A stretch of DNA of 64,000 bases from Mesodorylaimus sp. YZB2_4 (taxonomy: Eukaryota; Nematoda; Enoplea; Dorylaimida; Dorylaimidae), in the NCBI GenBank assembly GCA_030248295.1, contig JASANH010000781.1, forward strand, positions 806,001 to 870,000, in the 5' to 3' direction. A model generated the notes under the pieces. The model searched no databases and was not told the DNA's origin. It saw only the letters and a program-made list of their open reading frames with translations. Both the position numbers and the translations under genes were made by a program. This document shows, in pieces, positions 36,184-47,537 of this stretch. Within the stretch, counting starts at the first letter, position 1. Every line of letters begins with the position of its first letter.

Positions 36184-39100
36184 TCACGTAGAGCTCAAAC
36201 GACCAATATGGAAATTATCATCGATCATGGGCGCTCCTTGATCCGATTCGTAACTCTCGCTCCGACTCGGCCCTATTTCAGGGTTAGACTGCGCAGGGTT
36301 GACCAAACCGTCTAGCAGTCGGCGTTGAAGCAGTTTCCTCTTGTTTACTGAAGGGCCTGCAAGGAAAATTATAGTCAGGTCAGGCTTTCACATTTCTGGT
36401 CTGAGGTCATACAATAGCTCAACCAGGAACAAGAACATCATCGTGGCATACCTAGGAAACTGAGCAGAACGGGCAGGAAGACGAGTCCGTGCAGGGCACC
36501 ATACACCACTATGCCCAAATACATCCGAAAGTAAAATATTTGGAAAATTTTGGAATGACTGAATGCTAGGACGACGATGCCGCCAAATTTTGTCAGCGTA
36601 ATACCACTAAGAACCTAAAAGATACAATTGCGTCACACCTTCAGTCCTTGGACGTCTGCCTCTCACAGCAGGTGCACAGTTACCAGCAAGTGTTCCATGC
36701 AGCCATGGTTAACCATTTTGTGCATAATCAGCTCCTTCGCTCTCTGCTCTAAGTGCTTGGTGATGTGGTAAAACATGAGCATGTATCTATGCGAGCTGTG
36801 ATCTAGGATCTCATACTGTACTTATAGTGCCGCCTAGGATTGACCCCAGGAAGGGTAGTTTTCACTCTGGGCGTTTTACAACGGATTAGTAAGACTCGCG
36901 ATGCTTGGGTGCTCTGAAGGATTTTCTGCTGCACAACTAACCTGCAAGCAGACTGTACTGACTGGTCTGAAGATCTATCATTACCCTATTAAATTTGAAC
37001 CCTAACAAGAGGCACTACTCGTCTATTACCTCCTCACATTCCTCCCATATCTCTCTCATCATATCTCATCAGCTCCAGTCCACACTGTATCTGAACATCA
37101 ATACTTTTTTGGCTTTTGGATACAGAGCATCTGTAAATCAAGACAAAACTTGAGCCCCCACAAGGCTTCAACACAGTCCACCATTGCTTGCACGTTGTAG
37201 TGTGACACCATACAGCAGGTACCCCCCCCCCGGCGTATGAGAGCTGTGCGGCAATCTGATTGCGACTGGAATGACCCTTATCAACGGGATGCGGGTTAAA
37301 CTCACCGAGCTACCCATCGTGGACAAAGATTCCTTCGCTCTCTCGATCCTAGTCAGCTCCAAACTGACAGCGAACGAGCGTACAATATGGGCGCAAAATT
37401 CCACCGATATACCAACAGCCTATAAATCAGGTCCTGACATCACCTGCCCATGTCATAAGATTCCAGCCCGTATGTAACCAAGCCTGTCAGGAGTAGGGGA
37501 GAGACAAAAACTCCGACTAGAGCAGGTAAGTCTTGCGACTATACATACGGCTGAAACATCAACCCAAACAGTTGACGTCTGCCAGCCAGGGGAGATTATC
37601 GATTACTCTCTCCCGCTCGCCATGGCCTACCAGGCGCCTCGGTAACACGTGCTTACCATGACGAGATTGACCAACGAAATGGCGTTAAAGGGAATGTTCC
37701 AAAAGTACATCAAGCCCATCAAATCGACCAGAATCATAGTGATGGTAATGGTGATCATCATGCCCGACCATGCATCCAATCCCATCAGCAAAGTGGCCAC
37801 TAGGAATATGGAACCCACCGATAGAATCAGTTGCATAATGGCCTCACGGATCAATGTCAGGTATTGTTCATAGAAGACGTAGAAAACGCTGAAATGTGAT
37901 TGGGACTTGCTTTTACTTTCGAGCATCGCGCTGATTGTACAGATCTGTGGCACTGGAAGTGTAGGGCAGAATAAAATAGGGGCCCCTATCCCAGCAGGCG
38001 ACCATCCTGTACAAACTGGCGTCGATACCAGATAGGCCTCGCAGTTTCAACTGTCCAATCATGGCATCAACCTAAACCTGGCAGCGGACACCTGCACTAG
38101 ATAGCACTGCTGCCAATGCCAATAGGTACACCGCCACTATCACCTACATCACAAGTCACTCTACCACTCCTCACCTGTATGGAAACACGGTCACTCCAGC
38201 AGACGTATTCGCATTGATAGCGTGCGTGATATTCTCCGCGATCTTCCTCGCGTTAGTCAAAGCGCTGATGAAATCCGACGAGTTCTTCAGGACTGTGTGA
38301 TAAGTCATGAAATAGGACCCATCGATGGTTCTGTTATCGACAAAATGAATGGCATGACCGTAGGCGGCGTGACCACTAAATCAAAGGCCGCAACGTTAGT
38401 ACATGCCCAGCATAGTAAAGCACACGCTTACCCTTTGGAACACTTGATCCCAGGATTGTCGATCAGGAAATCGTCAATGTATCGATAAAAATCACGAGCG
38501 GGTGGTCTCCCTTCTTTCAATCGCACATTGCACGAAATGCACGTCGAATTTGAGGCTGAAATGAAGACCACGCACGCATAGTACGACCCAAATTCCATCA
38601 GCCATCTACTCTACGTGTACATCTTTAGAGTTATATCAACGTGTGGCCCGTGCTGTGACCCAGGAGCGTATCTTGTCTCTAGTCAGCAAAACCCACAACT
38701 TGACATTTCAGACTTTGACGACTACAAACTCACGCTCACACCCAGACTCGGACACCCTGTGACTGACTGGCCCATGTCTAAGTGCAGCAAGCACCACGAT
38801 CGTTAAGGATTATTATTATAAGAAAGCATACCAAACTCCCCAACTCTCTCCTTACCCGTCGCTGGACAAAACTGCTCTGTGCCATTATACAATCGACAAC
38901 ACGGCGGATCGCCCTGGGGTCTCAGCCAGTCGAAGTAATCATCCAACCAACTTGACACAGGCTGAGCGATGTAAGACCTGAAAAACAGAGCACTAACTGC
39001 AATTCCACCATGATTGCAAAACCCCAAAATCACTCCCCCCCCGGGTCCTATGATTCATGCGCTGCCTGCGACTGCACCAGCTCAACCCTGACTAAAATCT

Positions 39101-42100
39101 CACCTGTTTCTCCAATACGCCGCCGAATAGACTTGTCCGTACAAGGAATCCTGGTAACACCCAGCACTGCCGCACAGTAAATTCTGTTTCGACGCATCCT
39201 CGTACGCGTATGGCCCCTTCATCACAAAATATACTGGAGGACCAACAGATAAGAACTGCGAAAGTGATTTGAAATATTGTAAGACATATGAATCCTAAAA
39301 AACAAAACCATACTTCGACCTGAGCGCCAACCTTTCAAGCCAGTACTTACATCCGGCATAGATAAAGTCTGATCCAAGCCCAGTTCAACTTTATGGATAA
39401 CTGCCACCGAACTGCACACCCATCCGATGAATGCGATCAACTGAAAAAGTAACCTAAACTTATTTAAACGTCATGGAAACCGTCACCTGTAACAAAGAAT
39501 ACCACAGACCCAAAATCTACCTCCATCCCACAAGCCTGTACTGCACCGCATCAATCCTGGAACCAGTGTTACTCGTCAGGCTGATGTTTCAGCAACGGAC
39601 CTGCTGCAGAACCTGTCTACCCCCTGTATGGCCTGGACCCTCCCCAATCCACTTACCACAATAAGTCGAACAGGTTTCGACAATAAAAATGGTGTATAAT
39701 AGTTTCGTACAAGGCTGTATAAGAATCCATCAGATTGTGTCTCCTTGTAAGTTTGTAAACGAGTACAACAGAATAATTCCAATCGCCCGCTCTGAAACAC
39801 ACAAAGCTTCAACAAATCATTTTAGGCGCTTAATAATTTGTGATCACTAACCTCCTCTCTCCTAACGTCCAATGTGAATAAAGCCAAGAAACAAGTGATT
39901 TGAAGAAAAAAGTCAAAAAATATGGCCATTGCGGCATACAGCGAGAATATCTTGACAGCGGGCATGGACGACAACGAACCTGAAAAAGGTCAGGTTCAGT
40001 TTAAACAAGACGCCGTCTCGATTACTGCACACCTGGCAACGCATGTCACAAAACTACACAGACATGCCTAATTATAGTCGGTCGCTCCCCTGCCGCACGA
40101 CAGGCGCCTGTGCGCGAACTTCGCTGAGTTGCCGCTTTCGGCCAATTTTTCTCGAAATTTTTAGCGATAACTCAAGTTGATGTCAGCGACTATTTTGCAG
40201 AGAAAAATGTGCTCTATCAATTAGATATGGTTTCGAAGCTTGATTTGGCGTTTTTAGTTTCTTACAAAGATTTTTCGTGAAATTGTAAGATGCAAGTAGG
40301 AAAAAATTATTAAAATATTATGAAAACCCGTTAAAGCAAATCAAATTCAACAAAGCAATTACTTCTACGCGAAATTGTCGCCGACATTAACTTATTTTAT
40401 CGCTTCTCAAAAAAGTTGCCTGAAAGTGGTGAATGAGCGAAAAAGCAGTTCGGCATGCGTGTGCGAACCCGATAGGGCCTTACAGAATCACTCTTACTGT
40501 AACCGCTTCCATCATTCCAGCATAATTACCCCATGCGCACCCACAGGGCAGCACAAACTTACCAAGGAAGAAGCAGAAGCATTCGGATAAACTGGAGAGC
40601 ATCATGCTGGGTATGACTTCGCCACTGATTCGACCAATTCGTTCCTCAAGCGTTTCCTGATGACGAACTTGATCTCTCTGAAACAAATCGCCAAGCGCGT
40701 TCATTTATTTTGTGCCAATGGCGATCCCAACGGTGTGTGGACACACTGACTATAACTGGACATGCATTACGCTCCTCCTCTCCAGCATAAAAAGTGCTGT
40801 ACCCTGGCTGCTCTGAATCTACCCACTACATTTGATATAACAACACCCACCTGATAGGCCTGCACCAAAATGAATATGTTATCGACCCCGACGGCCAGGA
40901 CCAGAAATGGCACCACCTCCACGATGATCAACGTGGCTGGCACTCCGCAAAATGCGTAAAAGCCCACCGAACTAGTCACGCTCAATAACACAATCACGAC
41001 CCCAGCCAGACCCAACACGATTTTCGTTTTTAACTGAAAAGCGACGATTCTGATGTTTTTTCTGTCCAAACGACTATGGATGCCAATCTTACCAAAAAGT
41101 ATCGTAAATCATTACTGTAAATTTTGTACTGTCCGAGAGCGAAGGCGATGTAGACGAACATGACCATGTAGCTGATGAGGATAGTGGGCACGTCCGACTG
41201 GCTCTGGCGATTAATCTCGTCTTGGATCGATCGCTCGGCACTGTACGTCACTGTCACATTGCTGGCATTGTACGATTTCATGTACTCGATAAACCTTAAA
41301 CACCAATTTCTGAATAAAGCGAGACAAAAGCTGTTACTGACTCACTTTTGCTCCCATGCCTCGGCCATTTTATTTTTCGTCGCATCCACGTTGTTATTTA
41401 CGACGAATGTGATGACCAGGGCTGTCGCGTTCGTGTATATGTTTGCTAAAAGAAAAATGTGGTACCTTGTACACTGCGGGGTATAGGACTGCACATCGTG
41501 CTAAGCCTGCTGCATGATGTGCTGTGTGGTGTGGGAACCCACAGATAATTTACAGGTGATCCCTCGGAGAGGATTATCCACAGGCGATTTCTCGGGTAGG
41601 TTTATCCACATCTACAGGTGCTCCCTCGGAGGCGATTATCCACGGGTGATCCCTCGGATTATTCTTATCCAAAGGTGATCCCTCAGAGAGGTTAATCCAC
41701 ATCCACAGGTAATCCCACGGAAGGATTATCCAATTCACAGCTGATCCCTCGGATCATCCTTATCTACAGCTGAACCGTCGGAGAGGATTATCCACATCCA
41801 CAGGTGATCCCTCGGATCATCCTTATCCGAAGGTGATCCCTTCACAGAGAGGATTATCCACATCCACAGGTAATCCCTCGGACAGGATTATCCAATTCGC
41901 AGCTGATCCCTCGGATCATCCTTATCTACAGCTGAACCGTCGGAGAGGATTATCCACATCCACAGGTGATCCCTCGGATCATCCTTATCCGAAGGTGATC
42001 CCTTCACAGAGAGGATTATCCACATCCACAGGTAATCCCTCGGACAGGATTATCCAATTCGCAGCTGATCCCTTGGATCATCCTTATCTACAGCTGAACC

Positions 42101-45100
42101 GTCAGAGAGGATTATCCACATCCACAGGTAATCCCTCAGACAGGATTATCCAATCCACAACTGATCCTGCAAGGATCGGCCAACCCTGCCGCCACTAATT
42201 AAAAACACTTACCTTCATATCCTCCCAAGGCCACATATGGGAAAATCGGTCCACCAAATTCAGCCAAGCATTGCAAATGTCCTGGCGTCTGATCTTGCAT
42301 TTGAGTTGGACCACTGAAAGCACACTGCGTCACATAATGCACCCCTGCCTCACCCTGTGCGCACTTACTCGAAACACGATCTCAAATGTGACAAATAGTC
42401 GGAGTCCGGGAATCCATACTCATCATCGTGCACAAAATCGATCAACGAGTGATTGTTCTGGAAATAGTTGAGTACGCTCATGATCGTGCACCCCGTATTG
42501 TCGGGTGCTAAGGGTTGGAAACACACGTCGGAAAGTGTCACGATGGAATCGCCATATTCCGCTCTCAGATTCACTATATCGTTTTGTAATCGAAGAGCCT
42601 GAAACAAAAGGCTTCCCATGTAGGGACTGGGCAGGGAACTGTAAGCCATTTATGGAGTGGATTAACTGAATATTTTCAGTCGGGGGAAGGGGGGAGGTGG
42701 GTTCGACAAACCGAATTTACTTAAAGCCTTTCGACATTTTACAAAAGAACTTCGCATCCAGAGCAGTTTTTAGGTCTTCGCTAGCGGGTATGACAGGAGG
42801 GTCAAACACACTCTGACTGAACGTCATACAGTATGCGCCACGCCAACACACAGTACAGGTGAGGTGGCGCATTCCTGGAGTTGATATGGTGCACTGCGAT
42901 TTCTACAGACATGGACACCCACCTGATGCAAGAACTCCTTGCTGAACACTGGTCCATACCACCTGTCCTCGCCAGTTTGAAAATCCGCCTCTTTAAAAAA
43001 TGATTGATTCTTGGGAACCAAAATAATTTGCTCCGTTCGATAAAATGGCCTAAAATCAACACTTGCATGCACCAAACTAACCACCATTGACCAAATCACT
43101 ACTTCATACCCAAATTTAGCATCGAAGTATTCTTTCTCCAATCTCGCTCTACTATTGGGTGCTGACCATAATTTTACCGGATCCGTGGTCACGTCCATAA
43201 AGTATAATCCGCACGAGCAAATTATACTTACTGATATACCGAACAGAAAGACGAAGACAGGGTGTCGAGTGCACAGTCGACCCCACCAACTGAACCCACT
43301 CTCCATTTTCGTCTCTGTCCACGCCCCCATGCGTTCGCAAAGCGAGACGTCCTTTTCCGTGATGGCTGTCGCCGATACGGGTTTGTTCGACGGGGCATTG
43401 TTCTGATCAGCGCAACGCGCAAGACGAGTTCCAGTGATGAAATAATGCAAAATGGCCATCAGCAAAATGACCACGGTCAAACCACTGAATGACAGGGTGG
43501 CCAGGAACACCCAACAGTCCATTCGACCAACGCTGCAATGGCCTAAAGAGGGAGACACTGTGAAATCCTGCGTCAGTTTGCGACCCTGAATGGTGACCAC
43601 AGTCAATCCAGTCATGATCAGATCTTCCTTTCGCACGCAGGGCGAAGTCCGTCCAATTATGGGGCCTTCATGACTTATCTCCAGTCCAGGAGTGACGCAA
43701 CCCAACCTCAATCCTGATGGGTGCCGCTGACCTAGAGCATATAATCTATCGTTTGACGACCCTCTCGCCTTCCTAAAGGACCACGCTGGTCTCCTATAGG
43801 TCTCGGTCACACTGATGGTGTGCCCCCATCGGATCGAGGACTAGCACAACGTCGTCCAGTCCTGAACTGACTAATGCAACCCTGGAAATCAGGGTTCATG
43901 ACATACACCTCATTTAACGCTGAGTTCCCGCCCAAACCTCGACCGATTGCTTGGACCGACCATCGGCCAGTACACACGAACAAGGAGAATATCTTGGAAG
44001 CGGTGTCTCAGGACGAAGATAAGCAAGACTAAATAGTCATCCTAAAAGAAAGTACCAGGGAAGGAGAACTGAGGGTCTCAAAATCGCTGCAGCCTGGCCC
44101 GCTATCAAAAGCGAAAGCATCAAGTCGACGGGTTTTGACCTGGAAAGGAGGTGCGTGCGTACTGAGCGACCAGAAAGAAAACCACTACTTTCTCCCTTCT
44201 CCACAGTCCCCACACAAACGCAGGCAACCAACTCTACTTCCTAGTACCTCCTACCACGGCATTTGGAACAGCCAACCACAACACAGCACATTACTTACCA
44301 TCCTCCGGCGCCGGATATGGTGCCAAGGGTGCACACGAGGCCTGGCAATCCTGACAACTGCACGGCAACGAGTCATTGTCCGGTGCCTCGTTACACCCGT
44401 ACACAGTTGCATTTTGAGGGAAAATATGCTCAGGATATGTTTGATTAGGTGCATAATGGAAGAAGGCGATATCGAATGGTACCATGGGATTGACGGTCGT
44501 GCTCCCCATAAATGTCAACCAATCGTCCACAGTACATTTATCTGCCGCTTTGCCACACACGATATTCAATGCTGGTTCGTTGGTGCCAGGATTTTGGACA
44601 TTGCGGCACGATTTGTACAGTCCGTACACAAAATTGTCAGTGACATGATATTGGATTTTCGTCACACTCGCATTCTTATCCTGCCCCGATTCCGTTCCAG
44701 TAACATTAATGAATCGCGACTGTACTGGCGAACACGTCGATTGACACCACAACTGAGCGAAATTTCTCGAACATGATGGGCAACGGGCAAAAAATTGACG
44801 CGGTAAGCCTAAGTTCTTCTCTAAAGTATGAATTTGAGCCGCGTCGCAACACAATTTCGGTGATGGATCATCTAAAAAGTTTATAGCTGCGTCAAAGTCG
44901 CGAAAAAGATTTGCTGGGAGTGGGAATCGAACCATGGTCACTGAAGCATAGATGTAAAGTGCTAACCACTACACCACCAGACAGAGAGAAGTGTAATGAG
45001 CTTTCAATCTACTCTTATTGTTAGTCCTACAGTATACTTGACTTGCATCACACGCCTGTAACCACGGTAAACAAGCGCAGCAGAAGCAGGATTGCCTACA

Positions 45101-45812
45101 GGCACATACATACATATCCCCCTTCCTACGACAGCGAAAAGTACTCTAGTTTGGCCTGCTTGCTGATTTGGCAGGCTAAGGCACAGGTGTGCATCGAAAC
45201 CCTCTGCTGTAACTAGAGATCACCTGTCAAGGTGATTTTCAGGCATGGGATTACATCACAAGAATTCATTGCTGCACTGCGTGGTGCAAACAACCAGGAT
45301 TTTTTGCCTGGATTGAGATTCTACAGTACTGTTATTTCAGGTGATCAGGCGTCCTCGACAAATGTTTAAGTGGAAACCAGAGGGTGCGCAGACATCCTAA
45401 CAAGACTATGCTACATCAGACAGTCATGTTATGGTCGTCCCAGTTCAGCACATGTATGTTGATGATTGTGAAAGTGGCCCCGGATTTTCAATTGAACAGT
45501 GTGGCATCTCTCTATATTTTTCCATGCGACAGATACGATTTGCGCGCCAAATCCACGTCAGTTGTACTGCATAAGCATGAAAGACCATTGCTTACCTCCA
45601 ACCAGATCTGGACACAGTTCTCGTATGATTTTCAAGGCTTGCTGATCTTGTAGAGCCCGCGCAGTCCCATTATATGCGCAATTGAGCACCTTTCCACCTT
45701 CCTCGTGCTCACATTGCCCATACCACACGCAATGTCCATCAACCCCTCCATTATCACTTTGTGCATAACCAAAGGCAAGAATGACACACAGGATTATAGC
45801 TATTAGCTTCAT
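36184..45812 (-). CDS. NPC1: NPC1 intracellular cholesterol transporter, 21 exons, 1317 residues
   Basis: Exons, 5' to 3' on the minus strand: 45812-45596, 44871-44299, 43542-43110, 43049-42923, 42598-42369, 42313-42213, 41445-41346, 41294-41093, 41033-40851, 40677-40563, 39979-39852, 39791-39657, 39440-39351, 39294-39104, 38977-38856, 38555-38432, 38375-38175, 37888-37657, 37419-37306, 36614-36452, 36356-36184. Phases close over 3954 nt. NPC1 takes cholesterol from NPC2 in the lysosome lumen and passes it into the limiting membrane. Visible hallmarks: signal peptide (1-17), Cys-rich sterol-binding N-domain ([17 protein letters not shown]), middle luminal domain, a sterol-sensing domain at about 625-800 with [15 protein letters not shown], the SWLDDYFDW motif of the C-luminal domain, and the C-terminal RND bundle ending in [19 protein letters not shown]. 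Length matches the family. The tail lacks the usual terminal dileucine but has RRLLDGL. The exon 8-9 junction was set by frame and alignment. Confidence 0.95.
36645..36783 (+). repeat. Degenerate SINE, family B, in the last long NPC1 intron
   Basis: The phrase GACGTCTGCCTCTCACAGCAG matches the head of family B. The tail TTGGTGATGTGGTAAAACATGAGCATG matches its end. The boxes are worn, so this is an old copy. Confidence 0.6.
41555..42175 (+). repeat. Minisatellite with a 162-bp higher-order unit in an NPC1 intron
   Basis: Short units of the type GGATTATCCACATCCACAGG and TGATCCCTCGGATCATCC alternate. They are arranged in a larger unit of 162 bp; for example, CCTTATCCGAAGGTGATCCC at 41821 recurs at 41983. 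Because 162 is divisible by three, an open frame on the plus strand (41833-42198) repeats too. It lies antisense in the intron between exons 6 and 7 and is not judged coding. Confidence 0.9.
44913..44990 (-). repeat. tRNA-like sequence in NPC1 intron 1
   Basis: On the minus strand it reads TCTGGTGGTGTAGTGGTTAGC (A-box region) and ATGGTTCGATTCCC (B-box, 44923-44933). The spacing suits a tRNA of about 75 bases, but the T stem and acceptor stem do not pair, so this is a pseudo-tRNA or a SINE head. It ends about 40 bases before exon 2. Confidence 0.6.
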
Positions 45813-47537
45813 CTCGCCAATCGCAGATCTTGTCTTCACTCCAACTAACCGACTATGCCTGAAAAGTTGCCTGTGACTCAACTGAATCGACCAGTTCATT
45901 CAACGCGGCCTCTTCACGATGCATCACGCCATGCATATGACTACGTACACATAGTACCTAGTGGGTACAAATAACACGCATACCACTCCACCCACCAAAA
46001 TCTGATCGCGTCGAGTGTTTATCAAAAACATTCTTGACAAAACTTGCTGCCTTTCACGCGTCATCTTGGCTGCATCTTCTGGCCAGCAGTAGGAAATTGT
46101 TACTTATGCTTCCTGGGCGAAAAGCACTTCTACCAATTGGCGGTGAAGTGGATAAAATTTAATAACATGTGCGCTTAGTATAAAATTAAGAATAATGCCC
46201 AGGTGCAATGCACTTCGGAGTAGAAAGCGCTAATAAAACATTATTCTTTTTGATGCATTTGCACTCTAATAGTGCTTGTACACAGTCACCCGCGCAATAC
46301 AGTAACCCACTGTACCTGATAATCTATCAGTGACCTTAAAGGCGAAGTAGTGCCCCTCAAGAGCAAGAAACCACAGGAGCACAAAATAGATAACTAACCG
46401 CACCACTAAACAAAGCCGTGTGCCACATTTACGATTTGGCAACATCGCGACACAGAGGTGCCAAAAATTCGCGGCGTGCCAGTCACGACCGAACGTAAAA
46501 GAACGAACAATTGTGCTTTGGTTTCAAATGAGTAAAATTTTCCGAAAAATGCTTTTTCAAACAAGGTTATAAATTTAGGGGACCTCAGAATAGAATAGTC
46601 GCCTAACGACCAAGGTCAGGACAATGAAAAAATTTGTAGAAGATCAAGTGGCAGATCAGTGAGCGCTACAGTCGATCACCTGATCGAGCCTCCGCCGAGT
46701 CTGGAAATTTGAAAAGTATAATTAGACTCGCGAAAAGCATATTCGATGTTGACACAGACTGATGTTAAACGGACTAAAATTCTGCAAAAATTATGCCATA
46801 TTTATTATTCATATTACACATTCGGCGAATAACGTCACTGCATTTCGCAAAGAAAACAAAGGTCGACCACCAGAAACTCGACAAAAAGCAGCCTCCGGGC
46901 AAACGATTCGCGAGATGGCGGTAACTTTCTTATTTCGAAATCTGCATTTGACATATTCCTGATCGAATCCCATCCGTAACCCCCGAAAAACCAAATTAGC
47001 AGAAAGTTCTGAGCGAGCGCAGAAAAAAATCAGACGCGAGAAAAACGGTAATGCAAAACGATGACAAATATGACTAGAAAACGCCTCAAGAAAAGTCTGC
47101 CGACAGTCTGCGAAGCAGCTGGGCTGAGAGTGAGTCAAGACCTACCATCGGGGTCCCACTGCACCACCCCACCGCTGCATTAAAGGTGGCGTGAGACAGC
47201 TGCGCACAAATTGCAGTAAAATAGAATTTCAGATCAAAAACCTTAAACCTTTTTGTGAAAAAAGAGACCCGCGAAAATTACAAAAAGGCAGAAAAATCAA
47301 CAATTTTGCATTGGGTGTTTTTGCAAGATTTATTTTCCATGAGTAAATTGCTTTAGATAATTTACCTAAAACTATATTTTACTGCGCTAGATCACGGGGG
47401 AAAAGGCCTTTTGGCAGTGAATTTGTTTTCGACAAGACACTTTTTTTTATTTTTAGTTTCCAAATTTGGTTGTTCCGATATTGAAAAAATTGTCTAATCA
47501 ATTTGATTGGCAATCGTAATAAAAATTGGTGAGCGGA
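45813..47537. promoter_or_regulatory. Divergent intergenic region between NPC1 and RagC/D
   Basis: This 1.7 kb segment separates two start codons pointing away from each other, so it must hold both promoters. No SINE or other known repeat was seen in it, unlike most other gaps of this size. A canonical CLEAR/TFEB E-box (CACGTG core) was not found; CAGCTG occurs near 47110. There is no clear TATA box next to either gene. Confidence 0.55.

Noticed and set aside
41033-41093. Earlier acceptor (GGACAG) for NPC1 exon 9
   Set aside because: It breaks the reading phase and gives a 31-base intron; the CTTTTCAG site at 41034 restores frame and family alignment.
41555-42175. Repeated TTATCCACA resembling bacterial DnaA boxes or a replication origin
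   Set aside because: The context is an intron of an animal gene and the motif is part of a minisatellite unit.
41833-42198. Open frame of 121 codons with repeated Ser/Thr/Asp-rich units
   Set aside because: It is a by-product of the 162-bp minisatellite in an NPC1 intron, which keeps frame because the unit is divisible by three.
44135-44776. 213-codon frame on the plus strand
   Set aside because: It is antisense to NPC1 exon 2, and its composition is explained by the coding strand.
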